From contig NZ_SMFU01000014.1 of assembly GCF_004339595.1 (NCBI RefSeq), positions 150,597 through 214,596 of the forward strand: a stretch of 64,000 nucleotides of DNA. Direction: 5' to 3'. Source of the stretch: Marinobacterium mangrovicola. GTDB taxonomy: Bacteria; Pseudomonadota; Gammaproteobacteria; Pseudomonadales; Balneatricaceae. A program made the position numbers and the translations under genes. This document shows positions 10,009 to 17,890 of the stretch, one piece after another (position 1 is the first letter of the stretch; every line of letters begins with the position of its first letter). The notes under the pieces were generated by a model. That model was not told where the DNA came from. It saw only the letters and a list, made by a program, of their open reading frames with translations, and made no database searches.

Positions 10009-11150
10009 TGTCTACACTGAGCGCCCGTTTTGACGGCAAAGTCGGCAGCTTCCGGCTGAATATGGAGTTCACCATCCCATCCCGCGGCGTCACCGCCCTG
10101 TTCGGCCCATCCGGCTGCGGCAAGACCACCCTGCTGCGCTGTATCGCCGGCCTTAACCATATGCCCGGCGCAGAACTGACGCTGGACGGGGAGGTCTGGC
10201 AGAAGGGGCGCACCTTCGTCCCAACCCACAAGCGCCCCATCGGTTATGTGTTTCAGGAACCGGGGCTTTTTCCCCACCTGAGCGTGCGCAAGAACCTGAC
10301 CTACGGTATGAAACGCGCCGGCATCGATAGCCGCGACTCAGAACATCTGAACGAGTTGACCGCCCTGATGGGCATAGAGCACCTGCTCGAACGCGGTGTC
10401 ACCGCACTCTCTGGCGGCGAAAAACAGCGCGTTGCCATCGCCCGCGCCCTGTTGATGCGCCCGCGCCTGCTGCTGATGGACGAGCCGCTATCAGCGCTGG
10501 ACCAGGATAACAAAAACGAGATCATGCCCTATCTCGAACAGCTGCACTCGCAGCTGGAGATCCCGGTTATCTATGTCACCCACGACCGGCGCGAAGTGGA
10601 GCGTCTGGCAGACCAGCTGCTGCTGCTGCGCAAGGGTGAGTTGATCGCCCAGGGTGAGATCGGCGAGATTCTGACCAATCCGGATCTACCCTTCGGCCGC
10701 TCCCAGGACGCGGTAACGGTGCTCGATGGCCGGGTACGCCACTACGACGCCCGCTACGGGCTGAGTACACTGCAGATCGACGGCGGCACCCTGGAAGTAC
10801 CCGACACCCTGGGCCCTACCGGCGTCTACAAGCGCCTGCGTATCGCCTCCACCGATGTCAGCCTGGCGCTGAACACCGACCAGCCCAGCACCATTCTTAA
10901 CAGGCTGCCTGCGGTGATCTGGAAAATTCTGCCCACCGACGGCCCCAGCGTTAACGTACTGCTCCGCATCGGCAATATGGGAGAAGGCAGCGCACTGCTC
11001 GCCAGCGTCACCCGTAAGTCGGTGGACAGCATGCAACTCACGCCAGGACAAAGCGTTTACGCCCAGATCAAGGGCGCGTCGCTGCTCGGCTCCAGCACCA
11101 CCAACAAACCGCGCAAGCACGAAATGACACCGCTGATCGCCTGCGAATAA
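10008..11150 (+). CDS. modC: ModC, molybdate transporter ATPase with TOBE domain
   Basis: A 380-residue ABC ATPase. Walker A GPSGCGKTT is at residues 33-41, the signature is LSGGEKQRVAIARALL, and Walker B is LLLMDEPLSALD, followed by the H-loop YVTHDRREVERLADQ. The C-terminal roughly 100 residues hold a molbindin/TOBE domain (TILNRLPAVIWKI ... SVYAQIKGASLL), as in ModC of other proteobacteria. It powers molybdate import with ModB. It is the last gene of modEABC; 243 bp separate it from nifF, and I saw no terminator hairpin there. Confidence 0.94.
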   Translation: MSTLSARFDGKVGSFRLNMEFTIPSRGVTALFGPSGCGKTTLLRCIAGLNHMPGAELTLDGEVWQKGRTFVPTHKRPIGYVFQEPGLFPHLSVRKNLTYGMKRAGIDSRDSEHLNELTALMGIEHLLERGVTALSGGEKQRVAIARALLMRPRLLLMDEPLSALDQDNKNEIMPYLEQLHSQLEIPVIYVTHDRREVERLADQLLLLRKGELIAQGEIGEILTNPDLPFGRSQDAVTVLDGRVRHYDARYGLSTLQIDGGTLEVPDTLGPTGVYKRLRIASTDVSLALNTDQPSTILNRLPAVIWKILPTDGPSVNVLLRIGNMGEGSALLASVTRKSVDSMQLTPGQSVYAQIKGASLLGSSTTNKPRKHEMTPLIACE

Positions 11151-11183
11151 GCTGACAACACCCAACCCCGCTGCCAAATCACA

Positions 11184-11234
11184 TGTAGCAAAGCGGACAG
11201 AAGCGCCCTGAAAAGACCTGTCCGTTTTGCGACA
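11184..11234 (+). promoter_or_regulatory. Tandem NifA upstream activator sites for nifF
   Basis: TGTAGCAAAGCGGACA at 11184-11199 and TGTCCGTTTTGCGACA at 11219-11234 both fit TGT-N10-ACA exactly. They are near reverse complements of each other, so the same protein surface would be presented. The first copy differs by one base from the site in front of nifV (32770-32785). Confidence 0.75.
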
Positions 11235-11306
11235 AGCCACAACGACTATCCCGCCAAGCCACTCCAGATCCCCCGGAATTCAATCGATTAAGCGCTAACA
11301 GCGCCG

Positions 11307-11321
11307 TGGTATGGAATTCGC
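11307..11321 (+). promoter_or_regulatory. Sigma-54 promoter of nifF
   Basis: TGGTATGGAATTCGC has GG and GC exactly 10 bases apart and lies 73 bp downstream of the second NifA site. Matches to TGGCACG-N4-TTGC are imperfect (C to T at two places). Transcription would begin near 11333, leaving a leader of about 60 nt. Together with the two activator sites the assignment is reasonable. Confidence 0.6.
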
Positions 11322-11360
11322 AATCAGCCTAGGACACACCCGCCCCGCCGGGATCGCTGA

Positions 11361-11939
<579 letters not shown>

Positions 11940-12021
11940 TCGAGCCTCGATCACCGAGCAACAAAGGGAAGCCGGTCGTCTCTGCGGCCTCCCTGACTCA
12001 TCATCACGTTCCCTGTTGTCA

Positions 12022-12046
12022 GGCGCACTCCGGTGCGCCTTTTTTT
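12022..12046 (+). terminator. Rho-independent terminator of nifF
   Basis: Perfect stem GGCGCAC (12022-12028) and GTGCGCC (12033-12039) with the TCCG tetraloop, then seven T residues. Confidence 0.9.
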
Positions 12047-12275
12047 ATGCGCCAAGCACGCCAACCCGGGTGGTTGATCGCGCTAGATTGCTCTAACTGC
12101 AGCAGGGATGGTTTCCGGTAGGAACGACGCCCCATCGCGATAGCCCGCCTTGGTTGGGAATCTGCCCCGTGAACAGCAAACGGCACGGGATCGTCATACT
12201 CCCCTCGGCTAAGTGCCTCCTACGCAAAGCAAAGCGGTGCCCCAGCACCGATTGCCTGACTTCCCCGCTACGGCA
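12047..12275. other. Intergenic spacer between nifF terminator and the phospholipase D-like gene
   Basis: About 230 bp between the 3' ends of two converging transcription units. I see no convincing ORF, repeat or promoter. A short dyad CCCGTG...CACGGG near 12165-12190 could fold but has no T-tract. Confidence 0.4.
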
Positions 12276-13865
12276 TCAAAGCTGCGATTCCACCGGGAAC
12301 AATCCTATAAAGCCGGACAGGAAACGCTCCCAGAAACTGGTATTGGGGTCAGTATCAAAGGAGTGCGGCTCACCGTCTTCATAGGTCAACCAGATCAGGT
12401 CATCGTCATCATCCAGCGCCAACAGATAGCTGCTGCCCGGCGATAAGCCCAGCCCCATAAACTCCTTGAGCTGGCGGTTCACCTCTTCGCTCTCGATATA
12501 CAGCCCCAGCTCCGTATTGATCAGCGCCGAACGCGGGTCCAGGTTGAAGCTGCCAATAAAGACGGAACCGGAATCGAATGCGAACGCCTTGGTATGCAGC
12601 GCCGCCTTGGACTCACCCAAGGTAAACAGCGCTGGATCACTCATACTTTCATCGGATTCGGTTTTTAGCTCATGCAGCTCGACACCGGCTTCGAGCAGGT
12701 CTTCGCGATACTTGGCGTAGCCAGCATGGGCTGCCAGCACATCGTTAGTGGACAGAGAATTGGTCAGCACCCGTACTTCCACGCCCCGCTCCTCAAGCTC
12801 CTTGAGGCGCGCTACACCCACCTTGGTCGGCACAAAGTAGGCCGATTCGATATACAGCGAGGAATCCAGGTTTGAGAGCTTGGTGTTCAGCCGGGAGATG
12901 ATATTGCTCTCATCCGGTGCTTCGAGCAGGCGCTCGGGATTATCATGCACTACCAAGCCATCAGCCCAGGAAAGACTGTCCAAAATCGCGTTCAACTGGG
13001 ACTTCAGCGAATCGATATTCGATTCCAGCGGATAGGGATAATCGATCTGTGCAATATTGCTGCGCAGCGTAGTCACCTGCTTCTCCAGATCCTCTGGCCC
13101 AAAGGAGCCCTCGATCAGTTCGGTAATCGGCACTGCCCAGCCGCCGTTCCAAAAATCATCAAAGGTGCTGGAAACCTCGGGCACGATCGGCCCGGCAGCA
13201 AACACGTCCAGATCCCGGAAATTGGATTCCTCATCCACATTAAAATAGTGATCGCCCACATTACGGCCACCGACGATGCCCAGGGTGTTATCCATCACCA
13301 GGATCTTGTTGTGCATGCGATGGTTGGCACGCTTGAAGTCGGTGGCAAAATCCCAGAGATGAAAGCCCCGGTTTTTAAACGGGTTGAAGAGGCGGATCTC
13401 GATATTGGGATGCGCGTCCAGCGCCGCGAGAATGGAGTCACGACCGGCGTCGTTGTTATCGTCGATCAGCACTCGCACCCGGACGCCGCGATCTGCGGCA
13501 CGGACCAATCGTTCCGCGAGAATTTTACCGGTCGCATCGGAAGACCAGATGTAATACTGCAGATCCAGCGTGTGCTTGGCCAGATCCACCAGCGCCAGCC
13601 TTGCCGTAAAGGCGGTCTGCCCCTCTCTAACCAGCGTAAAGCCCGACTTCCCGGGGTGCTGGTTGGCTGTCTCTTCGATGAAGTGGAACGCTTCCGTGGA
13701 GCGATAATCCGGCAGTGCCTGGCTTTCGGCGCGCTGCACCGGAACGCTGGTCGCACTGCTTGCACACCCCGTCAGTAGAAAAAGAAAGAAAACGCTACCA
13801 ACCAGTCCGCGCCAGCGTTTGTTGGACGATAACCCGGCCTTGGTGAACTGCTGCTTTATTCTCAT
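12276..13865 (-). CDS. Phospholipase D-family lipoprotein (ClsC/YmdC-like)
   Basis: A 529-residue protein with a lipoprotein signal (FFLFLLTGC-ASS, lipobox Cys about residue 34). Two HKD phospholipase D motifs follow: HRMHNKILVMDN with GGRN in the first half, and ALHTKAFAFDSGSVFIGSFN in the second. The paired HxKx4D motifs define the catalytic site. The length and lipobox resemble periplasm-facing PLD/cardiolipin-synthase-like proteins such as the ClsC group. The substrate cannot be read from sequence: phosphatidyl transfer, phospholipid hydrolysis or a nuclease-like role are all possible. It is the last gene of the minus-strand envelope block, 71 bp after the Omp85-like barrel. Confidence 0.78.
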   Translation of the reverse strand: MRIKQQFTKAGLSSNKRWRGLVGSVFFLFLLTGCASSATSVPVQRAESQALPDYRSTEAFHFIEETANQHPGKSGFTLVREGQTAFTARLALVDLAKHTLDLQYYIWSSDATGKILAERLVRAADRGVRVRVLIDDNNDAGRDSILAALDAHPNIEIRLFNPFKNRGFHLWDFATDFKRANHRMHNKILVMDNTLGIVGGRNVGDHYFNVDEESNFRDLDVFAAGPIVPEVSSTFDDFWNGGWAVPITELIEGSFGPEDLEKQVTTLRSNIAQIDYPYPLESNIDSLKSQLNAILDSLSWADGLVVHDNPERLLEAPDESNIISRLNTKLSNLDSSLYIESAYFVPTKVGVARLKELEERGVEVRVLTNSLSTNDVLAAHAGYAKYREDLLEAGVELHELKTESDESMSDPALFTLGESKAALHTKAFAFDSGSVFIGSFNLDPRSALINTELGLYIESEEVNRQLKEFMGLGLSPGSSYLLALDDDDDLIWLTYEDGEPHSFDTDPNTSFWERFLSGFIGLFPVESQL

Positions 13866-13936
13866 CGTTCATTCCTTAACAGGTTTTCCTGCCGGTCGCG
13901 GCCCTGAGCCTGCCCGATAGCAGACATCCACGACAT

Positions 13937-15076
13937 CTAAAACATTTCGCCAACGCGGATATAGATCCCCGTATCTTCCGAGGTCTTCGCCACATCCAGG
14001 CTTAGATTAAGGGTAGATCCTTCCGACGCGCGATACCTGACCCCTACACCATAGCCCAGGCCGGCTTCGCCGCTGAGCAACCCGGATATGGAGTCATTGA
14101 CCATGCCGCCATCGGCAAAGGTGACAAAGCCCCAACGAGGGCGGAACTGGTAGCGCAGCTCTGCCCGGGTCATAAAGGTGAAGTCATCGATAAAGCGGCC
14201 GCTTTCATAACCGCGGATGCCCAGGTTTGGCATATCAAAAAACGGTACATCACCGCTGCTGCCTTTCATCTCGCCATTGGCGGCCAGTACCAGTTTCGGC
14301 CCAAGGCTGAAGTAATGACTAAGTGACAGACCGTATTTGCGGTAGTCGTAATCGCCGCCCCAGGTTTCGCCGTAATCGGAAACCGAAGCGGTAAAGTAGG
14401 TACCATCCTTGGGGTAAAGGCTGTCGTCGCGGGTGTCATAGGAGAGATCCAGCCCCAGCGCCGCAATATTTACGCTACGCCCCACGTCGGGAAAGATCGG
14501 AGCCAGCTCACTGAGACGGAAGGAAACCGTGCCCTGGGTGTAGAGGAAATTGGGCCCGAAATACCAGTGTTCGGTATGCGGAATGCGAGCCTGTACGCCA
14601 AGGTACAGCACATCCATTTCAATACTGTAGCCCAGCGGATGATCGGTCAGAAAACCGCTGTCACCGACACCAAAGTAGTTGAGGTTGAGCTTGCCCTTAC
14701 CCAGGGCTGCCATGGTTCGGAGCCGCCCCTGGAACAGATAATCCTTGTGAAAGGCACCGACCACATAGCTATTGTTGTCGGTATAGAGTCCGCCAACTCC
14801 GGTAATCGCAGGCTCTCCTCCTGGATTGTCGTCCTTGGGCGCATGCATATAGAGCACCACCGGTTGCAGACCGGCACCCAGGGTCGGGCTGGATTTGGGA
14901 ATAGGCGCGACAACCCAGCTGCCGCCACTTGCCAGGTTCACACTATCCTTACTGGTGGCGTTATTTTCGGTGAAATCTCCAACCGTCTGAGATGCAGCCC
15001 ACACTGTGGATGAAAGTGCAGATGAGAGTCCGCAAACAGCGATCAACAGCCCCAGCTGCCGGGCACGACTCATCAT
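13937..15076 (-). CDS. Omp85/BamA-like outer-membrane beta-barrel protein (surface antigen D15 type)
   Basis: The open frame begins at a GTG at 15304. I place the start at the ATG pair 15076/15073 because MMSRARQLGLLIAVCGLSSA followed by TVWAAS is a clear signal peptide, giving 379 residues. The mature part is rich in alternating strands. It has Omp85-type barrel motifs such as GLDLSYDTRDDSLYPKDGTY, PNLGIRGYESGRFIDD, ELRYQFRPRWGFVTFADGG and the barrel-terminal aromatic residue (VGEMF). There is no room for POTRA repeats, so it is a barrel-only member, like those linked to patatin or phospholipase partners. Its downstream neighbour is a PLD-like lipoprotein, and a joint envelope-lipid role is a guess. 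Confidence 0.72.
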   Translation of the reverse strand: MMSRARQLGLLIAVCGLSSALSSTVWAASQTVGDFTENNATSKDSVNLASGGSWVVAPIPKSSPTLGAGLQPVVLYMHAPKDDNPGGEPAITGVGGLYTDNNSYVVGAFHKDYLFQGRLRTMAALGKGKLNLNYFGVGDSGFLTDHPLGYSIEMDVLYLGVQARIPHTEHWYFGPNFLYTQGTVSFRLSELAPIFPDVGRSVNIAALGLDLSYDTRDDSLYPKDGTYFTASVSDYGETWGGDYDYRKYGLSLSHYFSLGPKLVLAANGEMKGSSGDVPFFDMPNLGIRGYESGRFIDDFTFMTRAELRYQFRPRWGFVTFADGGMVNDSISGLLSGEAGLGYGVGVRYRASEGSTLNLSLDVAKTSEDTGIYIRVGEMF

Positions 15077-15430
15077 TCTGCTGGGCGCTGCACCGGCCCC
15101 TGACAAATTGTCGAAATCAGATCCGGTTTCAAAGCTCCCGCGAAACGCAACCGGAGATGGCCTTCTGGCCCAGGTTTTTTTCATGTTTTCCATACAACCA
15201 AGCTCGAACCCGAGTGCAACTCTGACGCTATCGCTCTGAACAGATAATTCTGGATAGATAGCCCTGAACAGATCAGCCGGAGAAATACTGCTCGAAAGAA
15301 ACACCGAGCAGGTTAATTAGTACTCACCTTAGCCCTAGTTTGCCAGTAATCGGCGCACTCTGGTACGTGGTTTAGAGACTAAAAAGCCAGGCTTCCACCC
15401 CAGCAGGAATGCCTGGCTTATTCTTTCAGA
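15077..15430. other. Leader of the barrel gene, with the terminator of the upstream gene
   Basis: Roughly 350 bp between the chosen barrel start and the MetA-type gene. The 15077-15304 part is an in-frame upstream extension without Shine-Dalgarno or recognisable domain, so I treat it as leader. A terminator hairpin lies at 15384-15419. Confidence 0.45.
15384..15419 (-). terminator. Terminator of the MetA-type porin gene
   Basis: On the minus strand AAGCCAGGC pairs with GCCTGGCTT (9 bp, extended by GGAA/TTCC), followed by TTTTTAG. Confidence 0.8.
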
Positions 15431-16405
15431 TCAGAACTGGTAAACGAGCTTCGCCCAGATGTAATCGCCCTCAAGACGACGCTCCACATCCATTTCCGGC
15501 AACCAGCGCAGCTCGAACACCAACGAGTCTGTGGCCGTGGGTCTCAGGTAGGTCAGCACCGGGCCAACGCCCAGGGTTTTGCCCTTGAAGTCACCGAGAT
15601 TTGCCCCCTTGCCGCTGTCGCCAGTGATCTGGTCGTAATAGAAGGCGTTGGCGCCGACACCGATCAGGCCAGAACCGGCCGGGAACAGTTTCTGCACACT
15701 GCCTTCCACATGCCAGACGGTACCGCTTTTATAGTCGGTATCATTGTTCTCGGTATTGATAGCAAAACCGGTATGCACAGCCCAGTTGAGCAGGTTTGGT
15801 CCTGAATAGGACACGCCCACCGTGGGGTCGAAGGTCCAGTAGTTTTTACCCGGGTTGGCCAGGCGCCCCTGCTCGTAGTCGCCAGTTGGCGCATAGATCG
15901 GCAGCACCGCATTGAATTGATACGCATCCTTCTGCCAGGCCATCATCAAGGGCATAAAGGTGATATCCCCGAGACCATCGGCCTGGTCGGTGCGACGCAC
16001 ACTGCGACCGCCGGCACGGACGGTAGCCGTCACCTCCATATCCACGTAGGGCACAATAGCACCAACGCTGTACCAGGCGCCGAGGACCTTCTGCTCAAAG
16101 GTATAGAAGCCGCCCAGCAGCAGCGCATCGCTCTCTGCTTCCAGATCGGTACTGAGCAAACCACCCGCCAGAGTGGTACCCACGTCGCCCTCGTAGTTTA
16201 GATAGGCGGCCTCAAGCACCGTACCTGGCTTGTTCGGTGGAAGGTCAATGATGGTAGCCAGGGCCCCAGGTACGTAATGGCCCGCGCCACCCTCCTCGGC
16301 GTAGACGCTCGATGCGCCCTGCACGGCGATTAAACCGGCAGCCAAAGCAGTCGTCAGAACTCTTCTTTTCAGAACTCTTCTTTTCAGCGCTATCCTATTC
16401 ATCAT
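15431..16405 (-). CDS. Outer-membrane protein of the SphA / phenol MetA-pathway family
   Basis: A 324-residue precursor. The signal peptide reads RRVLTTALAAGLIAVQGASS with cleavage near VYA-EE. The mature part begins GGAGHYVPGALATIIDLPP, a pattern I know from SphA/MetA-type transporters (PF13557-like), and ends in KLVYQF with the terminal Phe of a beta-barrel. These proteins are thought to be outer-membrane channels for hydrophobic or aromatic substrates. An AGAGG Shine-Dalgarno-like stretch precedes the ATG, and the start overlaps the stop of the HAD-META gene (ATGATGA). The signal region contains an exact duplication (LKRRVLKRRVL) from a 15-bp tandem repeat. Confidence 0.75.
   Translation of the reverse strand: MMNRIALKRRVLKRRVLTTALAAGLIAVQGASSVYAEEGGAGHYVPGALATIIDLPPNKPGTVLEAAYLNYEGDVGTTLAGGLLSTDLEAESDALLLGGFYTFEQKVLGAWYSVGAIVPYVDMEVTATVRAGGRSVRRTDQADGLGDITFMPLMMAWQKDAYQFNAVLPIYAPTGDYEQGRLANPGKNYWTFDPTVGVSYSGPNLLNWAVHTGFAINTENNDTDYKSGTVWHVEGSVQKLFPAGSGLIGVGANAFYYDQITGDSGKGANLGDFKGKTLGVGPVLTYLRPTATDSLVFELRWLPEMDVERRLEGDYIWAKLVYQF
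16356..16385 (-). repeat. 15-bp tandem duplication inside a signal-peptide coding region
   Basis: AGAACTCTTCTTTTC is repeated exactly at 16356-16370 and 16371-16385 (plus-strand spelling). In the gene it doubles the five residues RRVLK in the signal-peptide n-region and keeps the frame. Perfect identity suggests a recent event. Confidence 0.9.
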
Positions 16406-17811
16406 TCACTCGCCTCTTTCGAGAGGGCCGAAGCTCTCATGATTACGTAACCGGTCTCATCCATAAGGAAGAGCCAGCCTTCAGGACTGATATGCCATTG
16501 CTGCACCAAACCCAGGGCATTGAGAAAACGATTCTCCTGCTCCATCAGTGAGTCGATACAGGCGCGGCGAGTTGAAACCAGCTGCCCGAAGGAGAGATCG
16601 CCCCCCGCTATGCTGAACTGACCGCTAAAACTGTTGCAGCTGGAGTTGCCGGAAACCCTGGCATCCGGCGCAAAATCGATAGCAGCCGGGCTGTTATCGA
16701 CAACTCCGCGCCCCTCGATATATTCGATCCGCCAGCTGTGATCGAACAATTGGGCCTGGGTCGGATCCGCCGGTTTCTCTGGATAAACGCTGTTCCAGTC
16801 CTGTTTCATATCGACCAGCACCCAACCTTTCTCGTCCGCATCATCCAGCCCGTGGTCCAGGGTCCCCACCAGAGATTTGCGGTCGTAGGACCACTCACGC
16901 AGAGCGTCGGTATGATGCAGCAACAGACCCAGGCTCGGTCCCTCGCCGGAGGTCACCCAGTCCAGCATCTGGTAGTCACCATCCGAGTTACCGAAGGCGA
17001 GCACCGGGCGGGCGCCGATATATTGATGGATCCCTACCGGCTTACCCTCTTTATCATCGACAAAGGCGATTTCCGGCTGTTTCACCATAACCGGCTTGCC
17101 GTCTCTTACTTCGTAGGTGGCTTTAATACTGGAACCCACCACCTGATAAGGCGGGATACCGTAAACCTCTTCGGCAAAGGAGCGGATAAAATCAACGCCC
17201 CCGCCGGAGACGATAAAGGTTTTAAAATCGCTCTCACGCAGATAATCCAGCAGCTCCAGCATCGGCTGGAACGCCATTTCGGTGAACAACTTCCCTGTAC
17301 TGCCATGGCGGGCGGTTTTCAGCCACTGCTCGGCAGCCTGCCTGAACTCTTCAGTGGTCTGGCCGGCATGGGTTGCGGCAACCACCTTGAGCACTCCCTC
17401 TTCGCCATGGGCCACCATCTTGTCAACGTCACCGGCGAGATAGGAGGCAAAGGGCTCGGTGGTTTGCCACTCTGGATGTTCCGGCGCCATAGCCTTGAGA
17501 CGATCGAGCGCGAAATAGAACTGAAAATAGAGCGGTTTTTCCGACCAGAGTGTGCCGTCATTATCAAAAGTAGCGATACGTTTAGCCGGCGGCAGATACT
17601 GCCCCGACTCAGGATCGGTCACGTTATCGACAAACTCGATGATCGAGTCTTTCGCCGCGCCGCTGTTCCAGGACGGCAGCGGGTCGGCAGATGCCGCCCA
17701 GGCCGGTGCGGCGACACCGATGGCACTGGCCAGCAGTGCACCTTTGAAGGCCGTCGATTCAACAGCCGTGAGTTTGCGGGCTAATGCAGCCAGAGTAATG
17801 CGTCCATTCAT
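16402..17811 (-). CDS. Periplasmic HAD-superfamily phosphatase fused to a META/HslJ-like domain
   Basis: The frame opens at 17847, but the ATG at 17811 has an AAAGGT Shine-Dalgarno and gives 469 residues with an export signal (GALLASAIGVAAPAWAASA). A HAD phosphatase domain follows. Motif I is IATFDNDGTLW, then come FIVSGGG (motif II) and VLAFGNSDGDYQML (motif IV), with a large cap insert. The last about 120 residues (WRIEYIEGRG, then RVSGNSSCNSFSGQFSIAGG and STRRACIDSLMEQENRFLNA) match the META domain of HslJ-type proteins. The substrate is unknown; the export signal places it in the periplasm. It lies between the octaheme cytochrome and a MetA-type porin on the same strand. Confidence 0.75.
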   Translation of the reverse strand: MNGRITLAALARKLTAVESTAFKGALLASAIGVAAPAWAASADPLPSWNSGAAKDSIIEFVDNVTDPESGQYLPPAKRIATFDNDGTLWSEKPLYFQFYFALDRLKAMAPEHPEWQTTEPFASYLAGDVDKMVAHGEEGVLKVVAATHAGQTTEEFRQAAEQWLKTARHGSTGKLFTEMAFQPMLELLDYLRESDFKTFIVSGGGVDFIRSFAEEVYGIPPYQVVGSSIKATYEVRDGKPVMVKQPEIAFVDDKEGKPVGIHQYIGARPVLAFGNSDGDYQMLDWVTSGEGPSLGLLLHHTDALREWSYDRKSLVGTLDHGLDDADEKGWVLVDMKQDWNSVYPEKPADPTQAQLFDHSWRIEYIEGRGVVDNSPAAIDFAPDARVSGNSSCNSFSGQFSIAGGDLSFGQLVSTRRACIDSLMEQENRFLNALGLVQQWHISPEGWLFLMDETGYVIMRASALSKEASE

Positions 17812-17890
17812 ATCAAGTACCTTTGAATTTGAGCCATCCCGTTTCATCAGGGCAGTCTCGGGTAGTCAGGAACGGATCGATCCCGCCCCA

